Shown here in pieces: positions 19,323 to 31,017 of a stretch of 64,000 nt of DNA. A program made the translations under genes and the position numbers. This DNA comes from Sabethes cyaneus (Eukaryota > Arthropoda > Insecta > Diptera > Culicidae). The notes beneath the pieces are model-generated. The model was given only the letters and a program-made list of their open reading frames with translations. It made no database searches and was not told the DNA's origin. The stretch lies in contig NC_071354.1 in NCBI RefSeq assembly GCF_943734655.1, forward strand, positions 79,917,822-79,981,821, read 5' to 3'. Numbering within the stretch: the first letter of the stretch is position 1; each line of letters starts with the position of its first letter.

Positions 19323-22300
19323 ATGCAGTATAATTTAGAGGTAGGCAAACATATTTCACTAGGACGAACATGTAATAGTGAAAGCATATTCTAGGATCGC
19401 AAATTTCGCCGAACAAATAAACTGACCGGTACTTGGTTGGATAATAGTGCAATACATCAGCGAACTGTCTACCACGGCGTTTGTGATGGGGAAGAAGATG
19501 AAGTTCTCACCAGACGTGGCTCCTGGTCCGGACGATTTGATTTTTTGCTTTCGCTGTTGGGATATTCTGTCGGGCTTGGCAACGTATGGCGATTTCCTTA
19601 TTTGTGTTACAACAATGGAGGAGGTAAGTCAGTCAATGCGCATCTAAAAAAAAATATTTCATCACAATATTATCTTGCTTGGAAATGCAGGAGCATTTTT
19701 AATTCCATTCACCGTCATGCTGGTAATCGCTGGCCTACCACTAATGTTTATGGAACTGTCGTTGGCACAGTATGCAGGCCTTGGTCCAGCTGTACTTTTC
19801 AAACGTTTATCGCCACTCCTGCAAGGGCTGGGGCTGGGAATGGTTCTAGTCGCTGGTATTGTAATGCTGTACTACAACGTTATCCTGGCATGGACCTTGT
19901 TTTATATGCTTGCCTCGTTCGAGGAACCGCTGCCTTGGAAAGGTTGCGACCACGCCTGGACAAGTAAGTTTTGCTATTCTTACGAAGACGAAAATAAGTG
20001 CCTCAGCCAGAGTGGGACCTACTATATGCGAGAGTGCTACGCTAATGAAAGTTTGATTACGAACTTTATCAAGGTACCAAAGAAACCGCCTGCCGAAGAG
20101 TTTTTCAAGTAAGTATTTGCCTCAACAGTTCACTGGTAAAGAAATATAAATCAAATCTGCAAAATTACTCGAAATTAGTTTAAAAACTACAAAAATTCCA
20201 AAATTCATGTCAACAAACCGCGTAAACTTTAAAATTTGTATATAAAACGTGCGAATTCCGAGATTTACGAAAAATTGTGGCATAAAAACATGTTAAATGC
20301 GACTTTAGCGTATAATGAAGAATCTTTTGTGCGCCAAGTCTGATTTACATGTCGAAAAACCTTTCAATTACAGGTAGGATTGTCAAATAGTTTCTCTAAA
20401 CTCCTTGCAGCATTCGCAAAAATTCGAGAGATTTTCGACAACTTTTTAAACCTATCATCTGATCATGTTGATCATCTTTATTTGCCATCATTTGCAAATG
20501 ATGATAGCCACAATACTCAAATCGAGTTGTATGTAGACGTACAGGAGAGCTTCCACTAATTAACCATTAGCCTTCCGTCTATCGAGTCTCATCCTCTACT
20601 ACCAAGTAAGAGATGCGAGTAATCAATGAAAAGATCGGGTAACCAATCCGGTGAGACTACTGGTCGTGTGCTGAAACGGCAAGAGGGACTTTGGGGCGAC
20701 TCATACAGGAGCGTAGTAGTAGCGTAGTAGCGAATAGCTAAATTCGAAATGTGGCTCCCGCTCGCTACACATAAGATGGCAGACCTTTCTGCAGGATAGG
20801 AACATTAGGCTAACAACCAATACTATACTTGAAAATCCTTAACTTACGAAAAATGAAAGAGAAAGCATCGTCGTCGTCGTTAGCATAGAGCCGGGCATGT
20901 CGTGCTGGTTCAAACAGCCGTCACGATTTATCTCGATCTTGAGCTACTTATTGCTAATGTGCCAGGCAGAAGTAGCAAGTCGCTTTCGACATGGTAGGGT
21001 AGTCTCGCACGCTGGGCTCCTGTGTTCATGATGCCAGTGAGGTTGTTGAAAAGAACCGTAGTCGCACTGTGGTCCGATATCCTTACTTCGTGTCCAGCCC
21101 ACCATAGCTTGCCGATTTTCGCCAGATGTACGATAGAAATCTCTCCAAGCAGTGCTCGTAATTCATATGCTATTGCCCTATTGCCACTCTTCGCTTTCAG
21201 TTTGTACTCCGCCAATTTTGTACATTGTCAACTTCGTACGGCGGTATATGCTTGTTGATTGTAGCGTTTTTCTCCTTACTAGCGTTGCTGTCCACGGTCA
21301 CCACAGATTCCAAACAAACGAACTCATCTTTGTTTGTCTTTTTTGGGCGTCTTCCTTTCCTAACTTGGATCTTCGATGCATTTACTTTTAGCTCAATCCT
21401 CCTAGACTTCGATTCCAATCTAACGTAGATTGCCTTTGTCATCGCACAACGATCTACAGACTATGATATCAAAGTCACCTGCGAAGACTAGGAGTTGGCT
21501 AAAAAGCAAAACAAAGCCTAGGTGCTACGTTCAGCTATCGAAACTTGACCTTCTGTGCTTCTGTTTGTATACGACAGACTTCGCAGCCAGCTGTTGGAGT
21601 GCAGGGCCAGTTGCTATGATCCTATTGACGCTAACAGCCTCTCCGAGTCGAGATTCGAACATACGACGACTGGCTTATTAGGCCAGTGTCATGCCTCGAA
21701 GCCAACTGGGAGGTCATGGAGTTGGCTTACTTACTTACTTAATCAGCTCCAGGCCGTAGTTTCCTCTGCTGTACGAAGAAGTCGTCTCCATTCCACTCGG
21801 TCCATGGCCACAATTCGCCAGCCACGTAGTCTGCGTAGGGTCCGCAGGCCGCCTTCCACTTGATCGATCCATCTTACTCGCTGCGCGCCCCGCCGTCTCG
21901 TTCCAGTCGAATCGTTATTGAGAACTTTTCTAACCGGGCTGTCGTCCGACATCCTCACGACGTGCCCAGTCCATTGCAGGCAACCGATTTTTGCGGTGTG
22001 AGCCTTGGGTGGTTCCCTAAGCAGCTGATGCAATTCATGGTTCGTTCGCCTCCTCGTTCCGTCTTCCAGCTGCACTCCACCGTAGATGGTGCACAACACC
22101 TTCCGTTCGAAAATACTAAGGGCGCATTGGTCCTCCACGAGCATAGTCCATGCCTCATCAGCGTCTTTTAGATTGTTAACTTCATGCGGTGGCGAATTTT
22201 GTTCGATCGCAGCGTCCTACGGAGTTGTATTTCTCTGCTGGTGTCGATGTCTGCGGTAACCAGTGAGCCCAGATACACGAACTCTTGTACCACCTCGATT

Positions 22301-25300
22301 TCATCAGCGTCTAATTGAATCCGGGGAGCGAGGTCAGCATTCAGTTCTCTAGAACCTCTTCCTTTCATATATTTTGTTTCCGATACATTAATGACAAGTC
22401 CAATCCGTTTGGCTTCAGCTTTCAGTCCGATGTACGTTTCCGCCATCCTCTCAAAGGTACGTGTAATGACGTCAACGTCGTCAGCGAAACTAAGAAGCTG
22501 GACGGACTTCGTGAATATCGTGCCACTCGTGTCTATCCCCGCTCTTCTTATTACACCCTCCAAAGCGATGTTGAACAGCAAATATGAAAGCCCATCACCT
22601 TGCCGTAACCCTCTTCGAGATTCAAAGGGACGGCCCCTGATACTCGAACAACACACATTACTCGATTCATCGTTGCCTTGACCAATCGCGTTAGTTTATC
22701 CGGAAATCCGTAGTAGTGCATCTGCCATAGCTGATCTCGATCGATGGTGTCATACGCCGATTTGAAGTCGATGAATAAATGATGCGTGAGCTCGTTGTAT
22801 TCGCGACATTTCTGCAATACTTGGCAGAACGCGAAAATCTGATCCGTGGTGGCACGGGAACCTATGAATCCCGCTTGATATTGCCCCACGAACTTCTTTG
22901 CAAATGTTGATAATCGACGACATAAAAGTTGGGAGAGTACCTTGTAGGCGGCGTTCAACAGTGTGATTACGCGGTAATTACAACAATCCAACTTGTTGCC
23001 CTTTTTGTAGATCGGACACACGAGGCCTTCCGTCCACTCCTCCGGTAGTAGCTCCTCCTCCCAAATCTTGACAATGACCCAGCGCAGCGCTCTAGCCAGT
23101 GCGTCACCACTGTATTTCAGCAGCTTGCCGGGTAGCTGATCAGCCCCAGCCGGTTTATTGTTCTTCAGCCGACCGATCTCTTCTGCTTCCTCCTGGAGGT
23201 CGGGGGCTGGTATTCTGTCGTCTCCTGCACGTGCTCCAAGATCTATTGCCATGTCGTCACCTACAAAAAGTTGTGGTCACCTTCATGTTCAGCTACATCC
23301 CTGTTAAGGTGCTCGTCATAATACTGCTTCCACCTCTCGGTCATCTCACGTTCGGTCGTGAGAAGATTACCGTCTGAGTACCGACACATATCGGTCTGCG
23401 GCACATAGCCTTAAACCGTTAACTTCTCGTAGAACTTCCGTTTATCGTTAGCACGGTACAGTTCTTCCATCGCATCGCGATCTCGTTCTTCCTGTTGGTG
23501 CTTTTTCCTGCGGAAGACCGGGTTTTGCCTGTTTCGTGCAAGGAGTTGTCTGCCTGTAGTAAAAATTGTGCATCTCGTTTTGACGCTTACTTACAGTGCC
23601 ACGTCTGTGTCCCTGAGATGCACACGAAACACATCACTTTATCCAATTAAGGTCTGATCAGCTAGTCCGAGAAACCGCGCTTATGCATTGTCTGCCATAA
23701 CTGGTCTCCATTGACGTTATCCTGGTGCGATGTCTTTTAGCATTTCACCTGCATAACTATGTTCCGCCAACAAATTCCGTCCATGACTGTCCGTCTCCAA
23801 ATTCTCGAATGTCCCACATTTTCCAGGTCTTGCTCCACTTGTTCTAACCATCGAGCACGCTGCGCACCCTTGCGTTTGATACCAGCCGGATTCGAGGCGA
23901 ACTCCATTTTTGCGAGTTGTGCGGTGTTCTCACAAGTCCTACCCATTGCACCCTTCCAGCCTTCGCCATCGCCAAAGATGGTCCTAAGCATACGACGTTC
24001 AAAATCAGCCAGTTCTTTCAACGTTCAGTGCCAGTGTCGAGCATTGTCTACGTTTTGTGCCCGTAGAAGACTACCGGTGTTACTAGCGTTTTGTACATGG
24101 TACGTCTAGTACGGGGTGCAGCTTATCAGACTTTAGCGTCTTGTGGAGTCCGTAGAAAACACAACTTACAGCAAAAATACGTCTGCGTATTTTTCTGCTG
24201 CAGCTGTTATCCGACTTCATCAACGCTGGTCTTGATTAACTGTATCGTATATTGCCTTAAAGCCAATATAGATATGATGCGGGGGCAGGTTGTACACCCG
24301 ACATTTCTTCAAGATCTGTTGGATGGTACACATTTGGTCCCCTGTGGCAAACTCCCATTAGCCCAACTGATAGTTCACTAAGAAACCTAGTACTGTCGGT
24401 GTAACAGGGTCTGGGAGAGTACAACATTATGCCGCGACAGTTGCGAGTCGATCATTCTTTTTGTAGATGGGAAATCTTGGAAATAATCCAGTGCAGAGCT
24501 GTTGGCAGCATTTCTTGGTCATGTTTATAACGCTAGGTGGTCCTTAGTAACGGTTATGTTGGTTATCAGTAACCCGACTTTTCGCTTGACCTCTTGGAGA
24601 TCTGGTATCGGGACATTACTATCTTCCATGGATATTCCTACGTTAACTTCCGTTCTGCCTACTTCTCCAACTTCGCCATTGACGTGTTCATCGAAGAACT
24701 GCTTCCACCTGCCGACCATTATGCGCAAGTTTATGGTCAGATTCCCTCTAATTCAGCTGTTCTGCATGACTGTTGTTCTTCCTTTGGTGCTTTGTACTGT
24801 GATCGGTGATCTCCAAGTGGCTTTGCGGGTGCCTGCATGGGAAAAAGGTGCGTCGGATCACTATGCCTCGGGAAGCTACGAAGTTTATAATACATCGTTG
24901 ACCGTTTTCGGTTCGTGATGGTGAGCAGGCTGTAGGGCCCTATCACCGGCTCATACACTTCTTTCCTATCGAGTTGGACGTTCATATTCCCGACGAGCGA
25001 CGATCTTGATGTCCCGTGGTGAACAGGTGTCGTACGTTACCTCCAGCCGCGCGTGGAACACTTCATTCTCATCATCGGGTCAACCTTTGTTCAGGTACTG
25101 CACGGTGATGATACTGTAATTAGCCATTTATCCTTAATAGACAAATCTTCTCGTAAAGCGTTTTGTAATTTATCACGCGACCATGCGTTATGCTCAACAC
25201 TACAAAGCCTATTCCCAGTTCAATGGGAGTTCCACCGCTCCGGTAAACTGGAATTTTCTGCCGTAGATGTTTCAAACCTTCTCACCTTTGCGAAAGAATT

Positions 25301-27348
25301 CCTGCAGTGCTACGATGTCGATTTGGCGGGGATCAAGCTGTTCGAGCAGCCCCCGTTCGTCACCTTCGAAATTCAGTGACCTGTAGTTCCAAGTACTGAG
25401 TCCATTCGTCGTCTTTAATTCGTTGCCTACCAAATCCTTTGGGATAAACATCTTTAAGACTTCACTTTTTGTTATCGATGGACTCCGCAGCCGATTATTA
25501 GAGTACAGAGCAATTACAGGACTAATGCAACGGTCCGTCGGACCCTAATAGCACCGTTCAGCGGAGAAGACACTAGTTGGAGCTTTTGACAGTAGACCAG
25601 TTCGAGGATTGCCAACTAACCGACGACATTGTATTGCTCGATAAACGCCGAATTGATAAGCAGAGCAAGCTAGATGATCTCTCTGAAACTAACTCTAGGT
25701 AGTGATCAGTGGCAATTCCGTCAACTTCACTGTATCGGACAACATCTCTGCATGCAAAGCGACAAGCGATACGCTGTATATAATATTCAGACTAGTATTA
25801 AGATAAGCGCAAACGGCTAGATAAGACAGAGATATAAAAATAGATTGAAAAATACGGCTCTCACCGCCAGGAATGATTTTTGGGCTCTATATCGTGGAAC
25901 GAGCAACCGAAACAATCCGTTCAACATATTTTTTTGATTTTCTAATTCCAGAAACTACGTCCTGCAGCTTTCTGCTGGTATTGAGCACACTGGAAACATA
26001 AGTATCACTTTGGCACTTTCCCTGCTGGCAGCTTGGCTCATCGTTTTTCTGTGTCTATGCCGAGGAGTGAAATCTTCCGGAAAGGTTGTCTACTTTACAG
26101 CGCTGTTTCCGTACGTAGTTCTAGTGATGCTCTTTGTGCGAGGCATAACGCTTCCTGGAGCACGAGCTGGAATTCAGTACTATCTGGAACCTGACTGGGG
26201 CAAACTGAAGAGTGCGCAGATTTGGGGCGACGCAGCCGTTCAAATCTTCTTCGCATTGAGTCCCGCTTGGGGTGGCTTGCTGACGCTGGCCTCCTACAAC
26301 AAGTTCACCAACAACTGCTACCGGGATGCAATAATAGTAGCCACATCAAACATCCTAACGTCGTTCTTCGCTGGGTTTGTAATATTTTCAATACTCGGTT
26401 TTTTGGCTCACGAGCTGGACACCGAGGTAGAAAGTGTGATTGATCAGGGTGCCGGTCTGGCTTTCGTAGTGTTTCCGGAAATGGTTACCAAACTACAGAT
26501 GCCGATGTTTTGGTCGGTTCTATTTTTCTTCATGCTGCTCACGCTGGGGTTGGATTCTCAGTTTGCTTTGATGGAAACGGTAGTGACCGCCATCCTGGAC
26601 ACGTTTCCTAAACTGAGACGTTGGAAGCTGCGGGTTGTGTTTGGAGTTGCCTTGGCTGGGTATATCGGTGGTTTGGTATTTATTACTAATGTAAGTATAA
26701 GTAGTTTTATCTTATTAAAGACACATATGATGATTATGCGGGCTTTTAGAGTGGCATGTACTGGTTTCAATTGGTCGATAAGTACGCGGCTAATTGGTCC
26801 GTGCTTCTAATCGCTATCCTTGAGTGTGTTCTGGTTGCATGGATTTATGGCTCCCAAAGGTTTATTTGCAACATCGAGGAAATGATTGGAACTCGTTCCC
26901 GATGTTTTGTCATCTTTTGGAGCACCGTATGGAAAGTAGTGACACCTGCCACGTTATGTGTAAGGGAAAAGTTCGACTTTTTGAGTATTTTTACTCTTGT
27001 TAGAGATTTTATCATTTCAGTTTATCCTTTGCTTCAACTGGATTCAATACAAACCTGTTTCCTACGGTAAATACAGCTATCCGGATTGGGCAGACATCGC
27101 TGGGTGGGCTATCGGGTTACTTCCCATAGCTACCGTGATGATAACGGCCTTATATAAGCTTCTAACGGACAGCAGTAACCAGCCAGTAATAAAAGTAACT
27201 TTAGTGGTGTAAAATTTAGCACAGATCTGTTACAACCAAGTTACAATTTCAGCAAATCACGGACCTACTCAAACCAACCGACGAATGGAAGGCTGCTCGA
27301 CCGTCATTGCACCATCTCGAGTATGATGACCATGGCATTGAAATCTAA
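19323..27348 (+). CDS. SLC6 sodium/chloride-dependent symporter (GlyT-like)
   Basis: Exons: a possible 18-nt start exon 19323-19340 (MQYNLE), then 19461-19623, 19691-20108, 25952-26690, 26750-26959, 27021-27185 and 27253-27348; phases agree throughout, about 602 aa. Hallmarks: TM1 with GYSVGLGNVWRFPYLCYNNG, TM2 with FMELSLAQYAG, an EL2 with cysteines and an NES glycosylation site, GGLLTLASYNKFTNNCYRDA around TM6-7, and the Na2-site region TLGLDSQFALMET in TM8. IL5 and TM11-12 are intact (GYIGGLVFITN; AIGLLPIATVMITALYKLL), ending in a family-like tail (LLKPTDEWKAARPS). SLC6 proteins use the Na+ (and Cl-) gradient to import amino acids or transmitters across the plasma membrane. CYNNGGG and the overall similarity suggest a glycine-transporter-type subfamily, but substrate is inferred. 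Intron 2 is 5.8 kb and full of antisense transposon sequence. The first exon is the least certain part. Confidence 0.9.
20880..21462 (-). mobile_element. LINE 3' fragment in SLC6 intron
   Basis: The minus strand reads LRALLGEISIVHLAKIGKLW, WAGHEVRISD and GAQRARL, the C-terminal segment of an RTE-like LINE ORF; upstream scraps include RLESKSRRIELKVNASK. Decayed. The same family occurs at 48.5-50.2 kb. Confidence 0.65.
21470..21712 (-). mobile_element. tRNA-derived SINE, copy 1
   Basis: The minus strand shows an A-box-like GGCTTCGAGGCATGAC and a B box TATGTTCGAATCTCG, then a body with CAATAGGATCATAGCAACTG and GGCTGCGAAGTCTGTCG. The same order is seen at 58143-58340 and in parts at 25440-25545 and 50980-51090, which defines a family. 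Confidence 0.7.
21724..23520 (-). mobile_element. RTE-like LINE, longest copy (RT to 3' end)
   Basis: The minus strand carries, in order, the RT regions LVCPIYKKGNKLDCCNYRVI, LLNAAYKVLSQLLCRRLS, HHLFIDFKSAYDTIDRDQLW, RRGLRQGDGLSYLLFNIALE and the catalytic FADDVDVITR, then the C-terminal segment (FERKVLCTIYGGV, WTGHVVRMSDD, GAQRVRWIDQV). It ends at a (TTAC)n tract on the + strand (21724-21741) instead of poly(A); the second copy has the same tail at 29688. The reading frame is broken near 22551-22656 and elsewhere, so it is inactive. It lies antisense in the SLC6 intron. Confidence 0.85.
23570..24210 (-). mobile_element. LINE fragments, second family
   Basis: The minus strand translates to ADFERRMLRTIFGDGEGW, GIKRKGAQRARWLEQVEQ and RIWRRTVMDGICW, the 3' region of another RTE-like LINE. 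RT scraps lie further right. It resembles 1-235 and 28529-28930. Confidence 0.65.
24490..25420 (-). mobile_element. LINE endonuclease-RT linker fragment
   Basis: The minus strand reads RIMVGRWKQFFDEHVNGEVG and IPDLQEVKRKVG (linker before RT) and, further right, NVQLDRKEVYEPVIGPYSL (apurinic-endonuclease region) with frameshifted upstream pieces. Same orientation as its neighbours; decayed. Confidence 0.6.
25440..25545 (-). mobile_element. SINE 3' part, copy 2
   Basis: The minus strand matches the SINE body: GTAATTGCTCTGTACTCTAA and CGGCTGCGGAGTCCATCGAT align with GTAATTTTCCTGTACTCTAA and CGGCTGCGAAGTCTGTCGAT of the 58.1-kb copy. The tRNA-like head is missing or degraded. Confidence 0.55.
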
Positions 27349-28528
27349 CTCGACTCTTGCCCGGTGACAAACTCTGTGTTGGACACCGATAAAAGGTAAG
27401 ATAATAATGTCTCTGTTATAATGTTATCGAAAAGAACCGAGTGTGGTCTCGACGAGGGCCTTATGCAGGCTGCACTTGAATAGAAATCCCCATTAATCCC
27501 ATATCCGCGTTTCTTATTTGCCGTATTAAATTATATTTACGCCGCCGACGGCGTAACGTGTTGGCACACTTTTAGCACTGTGGTCGCGCGATAAGCCACC
27601 TTTATCTTGACATCAAAATTGCAGTATCAATATTTGCCATGAAGATTTTATGGCGATTTCATCTTAATTGTCGTTTATTGTTTATTTCTGTAGCAATGTG
27701 TTGTTTACCGAATCAACGTTGCTTCCAATTTCATATTCTATTCTGGACTCCGGACTTACATTGCCTAATTAGCAAACTGAACGAAAACGATGGGTAACTA
27801 TTGATTTAACCGATAAGAAACGGAAAAACAAGTTATTTTCCAGGAATGCACTTCAATTAGTGTTTATTGGCAGAGTACGTGCCTCCAGCGTGTGTTAGGT
27901 TATTTATTTACATATTTGTTTGCTTCTTAATGAGGCTTTCAACACTTGTGTTATAGGTTGGTTCGCCCAAAGGTGTGTTTAGCTTGTTACATTCAGAAAA
28001 AGAAAAAATACTATAAATACGTTTACGAATAAGGTTGAGCAGTTGAAAGGGTTTTGACTTGTCGAAATTTCTGAATATACCTTCGAAGTCCATCCAACAA
28101 AAGAACAAAAATCTTATTCACCAGTTTGAAAATGTTCATAAGTTTAATTTGAATGTTTTAAGCTCAGTTGAAAACGACGATGATTATCAAAATAATCCTA
28201 TAATTATTTTCGTACTTCTTAGCAGGGTTCCAGCAAATTAAGACAAAGTTAGCTTAAATCATTTCACTAATCACACATATTTACATTACTACCTGCAATT
28301 TTCTTCATTGTGAACAGTTTCGGATTCATAGTCCGCATTTGAAGTCTCTAGACGCCAAAGTGTCCTTGATTTCTGAACATTTTAGCGATTGTACTACTAA
28401 TTCTGGAGGGGTTTCAATGTGAAAACAAAGACACATTTATCAAATACACCTTCAACGTTGAGAAAACTTTCTAGACAAGGTTTCCTTATATTTACATATT
28501 TATATTGGTCCGATCTCCGTTAGGATTT
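27349..28528. other. No gene seen
   Basis: 3' flank of the SLC6 gene, AT-rich. No further exon, domain or element is recognised. Confidence 0.5.
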
Positions 28529-28930
28529 AATCTGCTCATCAATGTTACGCCAACATACCCGATCCATGGTTGTTTGTCTCCAATTCCTTCAAAGTCCCAC
28601 ACCTCCTAGACCTTGCTTCATTTAGCTCCACTTAGTTCGCTGCGCCTTCTGGATATACGACATTCGAAAACTAGCTTGAAAACAGTGGTTGAAAACACTG
28701 ACACTTTCCGAGCAGCATTGTCCAAGTTTCCGGTGGCATTATAGTCTTATGAAGTCCGTAGTAAGCAAATCCGCAATACCTATGCGGATTTCTCTGCTAC
28801 AGTTGTTATCCGACGTCTCCGAGAACCCGAGCTATAAAAATTTTTCTACCACCTCGAACTCGTCCCCATCGATTACAACATTATTGCCTTCGCGAACTCT
28901 ATCGCGTTGTTGAGGGTTCACGAAAAATTT
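28529..28930 (-). mobile_element. LINE 3' fragment, decayed
   Basis: Parallels 23.7-24.2 kb in nucleotide order (for example ATTTCTCTGCTACAGTTGTT and CCTTGCTTCATTTAGCTCCA), but frames are destroyed. Confidence 0.5.
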
Positions 28931-29084
28931 GACAGTAGGTAATGGCGGACAATTTGATTCTCTTACTTTCTTTGCGTTGAACGTCGAGTTCAACAGCTGT
29001 TAGCAGAGACAATAGAGAGTCACATTTTTACAAATCAGTGCAAGTAAAATACAGGTTAGTTCGGAGTCACTTTTGCATTCACTG

Positions 29085-29685
29085 GCAAAGTTTCAGCTGA
29101 AATCTGGAGGATGATCGATGGGCGGAGAAAGGCGAAAGTTGGCATTCAGAGGGCACGAACCAGAGAGGCTAAGAAAGCAACCCGTTATCGATACGCGGAA
29201 CTTGACAGGACTATCAAGGCAAGAGCGCTTGGGTTAACTTCCTAGCTAAAGAAGAAGTAAGATTGGTCGCCAATGAACCAATGCAAAGATGCTGCTCAAG
29301 CACGGATCTAGCCAGTTACTGACCAATCATACGGGTCAGCTTAATTGTTGGATTAAACCCTTTGAGCGACTTATCCGAGTCTCAACGATCGCAGTCAAAC
29401 CAAAACAGTGACACCCAGAGTATGTCGCATCAAGCGCTTCAATTCTAAGGCGTCGTCGTTAGCTTAAATTAAAGCAGCAATCAAGTGTATGGAGTCCAAC
29501 AAAGCACGAACATAGATTGCATTTCAGCCAGTAAGCAGAAAGCTGGCCCAGTATTATTAGCGCAAATGTGCAACAGCACTTCAGCAATATTAGAGAAACC
29601 GCAACATTTCCGGTAGATTGTATGCAGGGCATCTTAATAAAAGTCCCGAAGAAACGGAACCTATCTAATTTTATGAACTGGATAC
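29085..29685 (+). mobile_element. Plus-strand LINE fragments
   Basis: 29095-29230 translates to EIWRMIDGRRKAKVGIQRAR and TREAKKATRYRYAELDRTIK, the linker between endonuclease and RT. 29565-29685 gives FPVDCMQGILIKVPKKRNLS, an RT-region motif of another LINE. These are opposite in orientation to the neighbouring LINE at 29688. Confidence 0.55.
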
Positions 29686-29687
29686 TT

Positions 29688-30264
29688 ACTTACTTAATCA
29701 GCTCCAGGCCGTGGTTTCCTCTGCTGTACGAAGAAGTCGTCTCCATTCCACTCGGTCCATGGCCGCAATTCGCCAACCACGTAGTCTATGTAGGGTCCGC
29801 AGGTCGCTTTCCACTTGATCGATCCATCTTGCTCGCAGCGCGCCCCACCGGCGCCGTCTCATTCCAGTCGGATCATTATTGAGAACTTTTTTAACCGGGC
29901 TGTCGTCCGACATCCTCACGACATCCCCAGCCCATCACAGGCGACCGATTTTTGTAGTGTAAACGATGGGTGGTTCCCTAAGCAGTTGATGCAATTCATG
30001 GTTCGTTCGCCTCCTCCACGTTCCGTCTTCCATCTGCACTCCGCCGTAGATGGTGCGCAACACCTTCCGTTCGAAAACACTAAGGGCGCGTTGGTCCCCC
30101 ACAATCATGGTCCATGCCTCATGGCCGTAAAGGACTACCGATCTAATCAGCGTCTTGTAGATTGTTAACTTCGTGCGGTGGCGAACTTTGTTGGATCGCA
30201 GCGTCCTACGGAGTCCAAAGTAGGCACGATTTCCTGCCATAATGCGTCTTTGTATTTCTCTGCT
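29688..30264 (-). mobile_element. RTE-like LINE copy, 3' part (left of BEL insertion)
   Basis: Closely matches 21724-22240 and starts with the same (TTAC)n tail. Minus-strand frames: FERKVLRTIYGGVQMEDGTW and MRMSDDSPVKKVLNNDPTGM. It continues at 34454 after the inserted BEL element. Confidence 0.85.
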
Positions 30265-30921
30265 TGTTCGGGTCGTGGGCGAACTAAATTTTTAGAGCAG
30301 CCTTTTATTTTGCAGCTTAAAACTAAAATAAATTTTATTTAATATTTTCTAATAGTTAAAGGTACATTTTCTTACACGAATAGTTTTTCACGATCTATCT
30401 TCTATCGGACACGCCGCGTCACGCTCCGCTGATCATCAACCTTCGTTACAAATATTAATTTCACATAGATAATCAACTAAATCGTTATTTTAGAATCGTA
30501 CTTACGTCTTGCCGAAAGGGCCAAGTGATTCCACTAAATTTAAAATCAATTCAATTTAAATGGCAATCTTAGAACCGATCTGCAGGTTACCGGTTGGTTG
30601 ATTTTGCTGCACAGAATTTGTCTATTTACTAACGATTTGGTATTTATTTCACTCTACTCACTTTTCTTCCGTTATACTTGTGAATCCGCTCCCTAGCACT
30701 ACCCCAGCGGAGACAGTATTAGCCTAATGCTATTTTTATTTTAATTTCAATTTCAACTTTTACTTTCAATTTTTCATTATACTAATTTTGTTTTGTTTAC
30801 CTCACTAGAACCACGGTGTTAGTTTTTGTTGTCTAGGTCACAGTCATTTCCCTATATGATTGTATTTGTATTGACGTTGATTCACCAATGACTTAGTGGC
30901 AGGTGCCCCGGTGCCACAACA
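30265..30921 (-). repeat. BEL element 3' LTR
   Basis: Left-hand LTR, the 3' LTR because the gag frame runs on the minus strand. Identical to 33797-34453 except for one base seen. Confidence 0.92.
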
Positions 30922-31017
30922 GCTCCCCCCAGTAACTCTTGCGCAGGTTACTGTAGACTAGAGTTCACGCTTCGTATTTCTGGCACCGCAAACTTTGTCA
31001 CCGGCCGTTGAAATAGA

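Noticed and set aside
19447..19647. 66-codon frame starting MQYISELSTTAF over the first SLC6 exon
   Set aside because: Wrong frame. The SLC6 TM1 motif GLGNVWRFPY is in the other frame.
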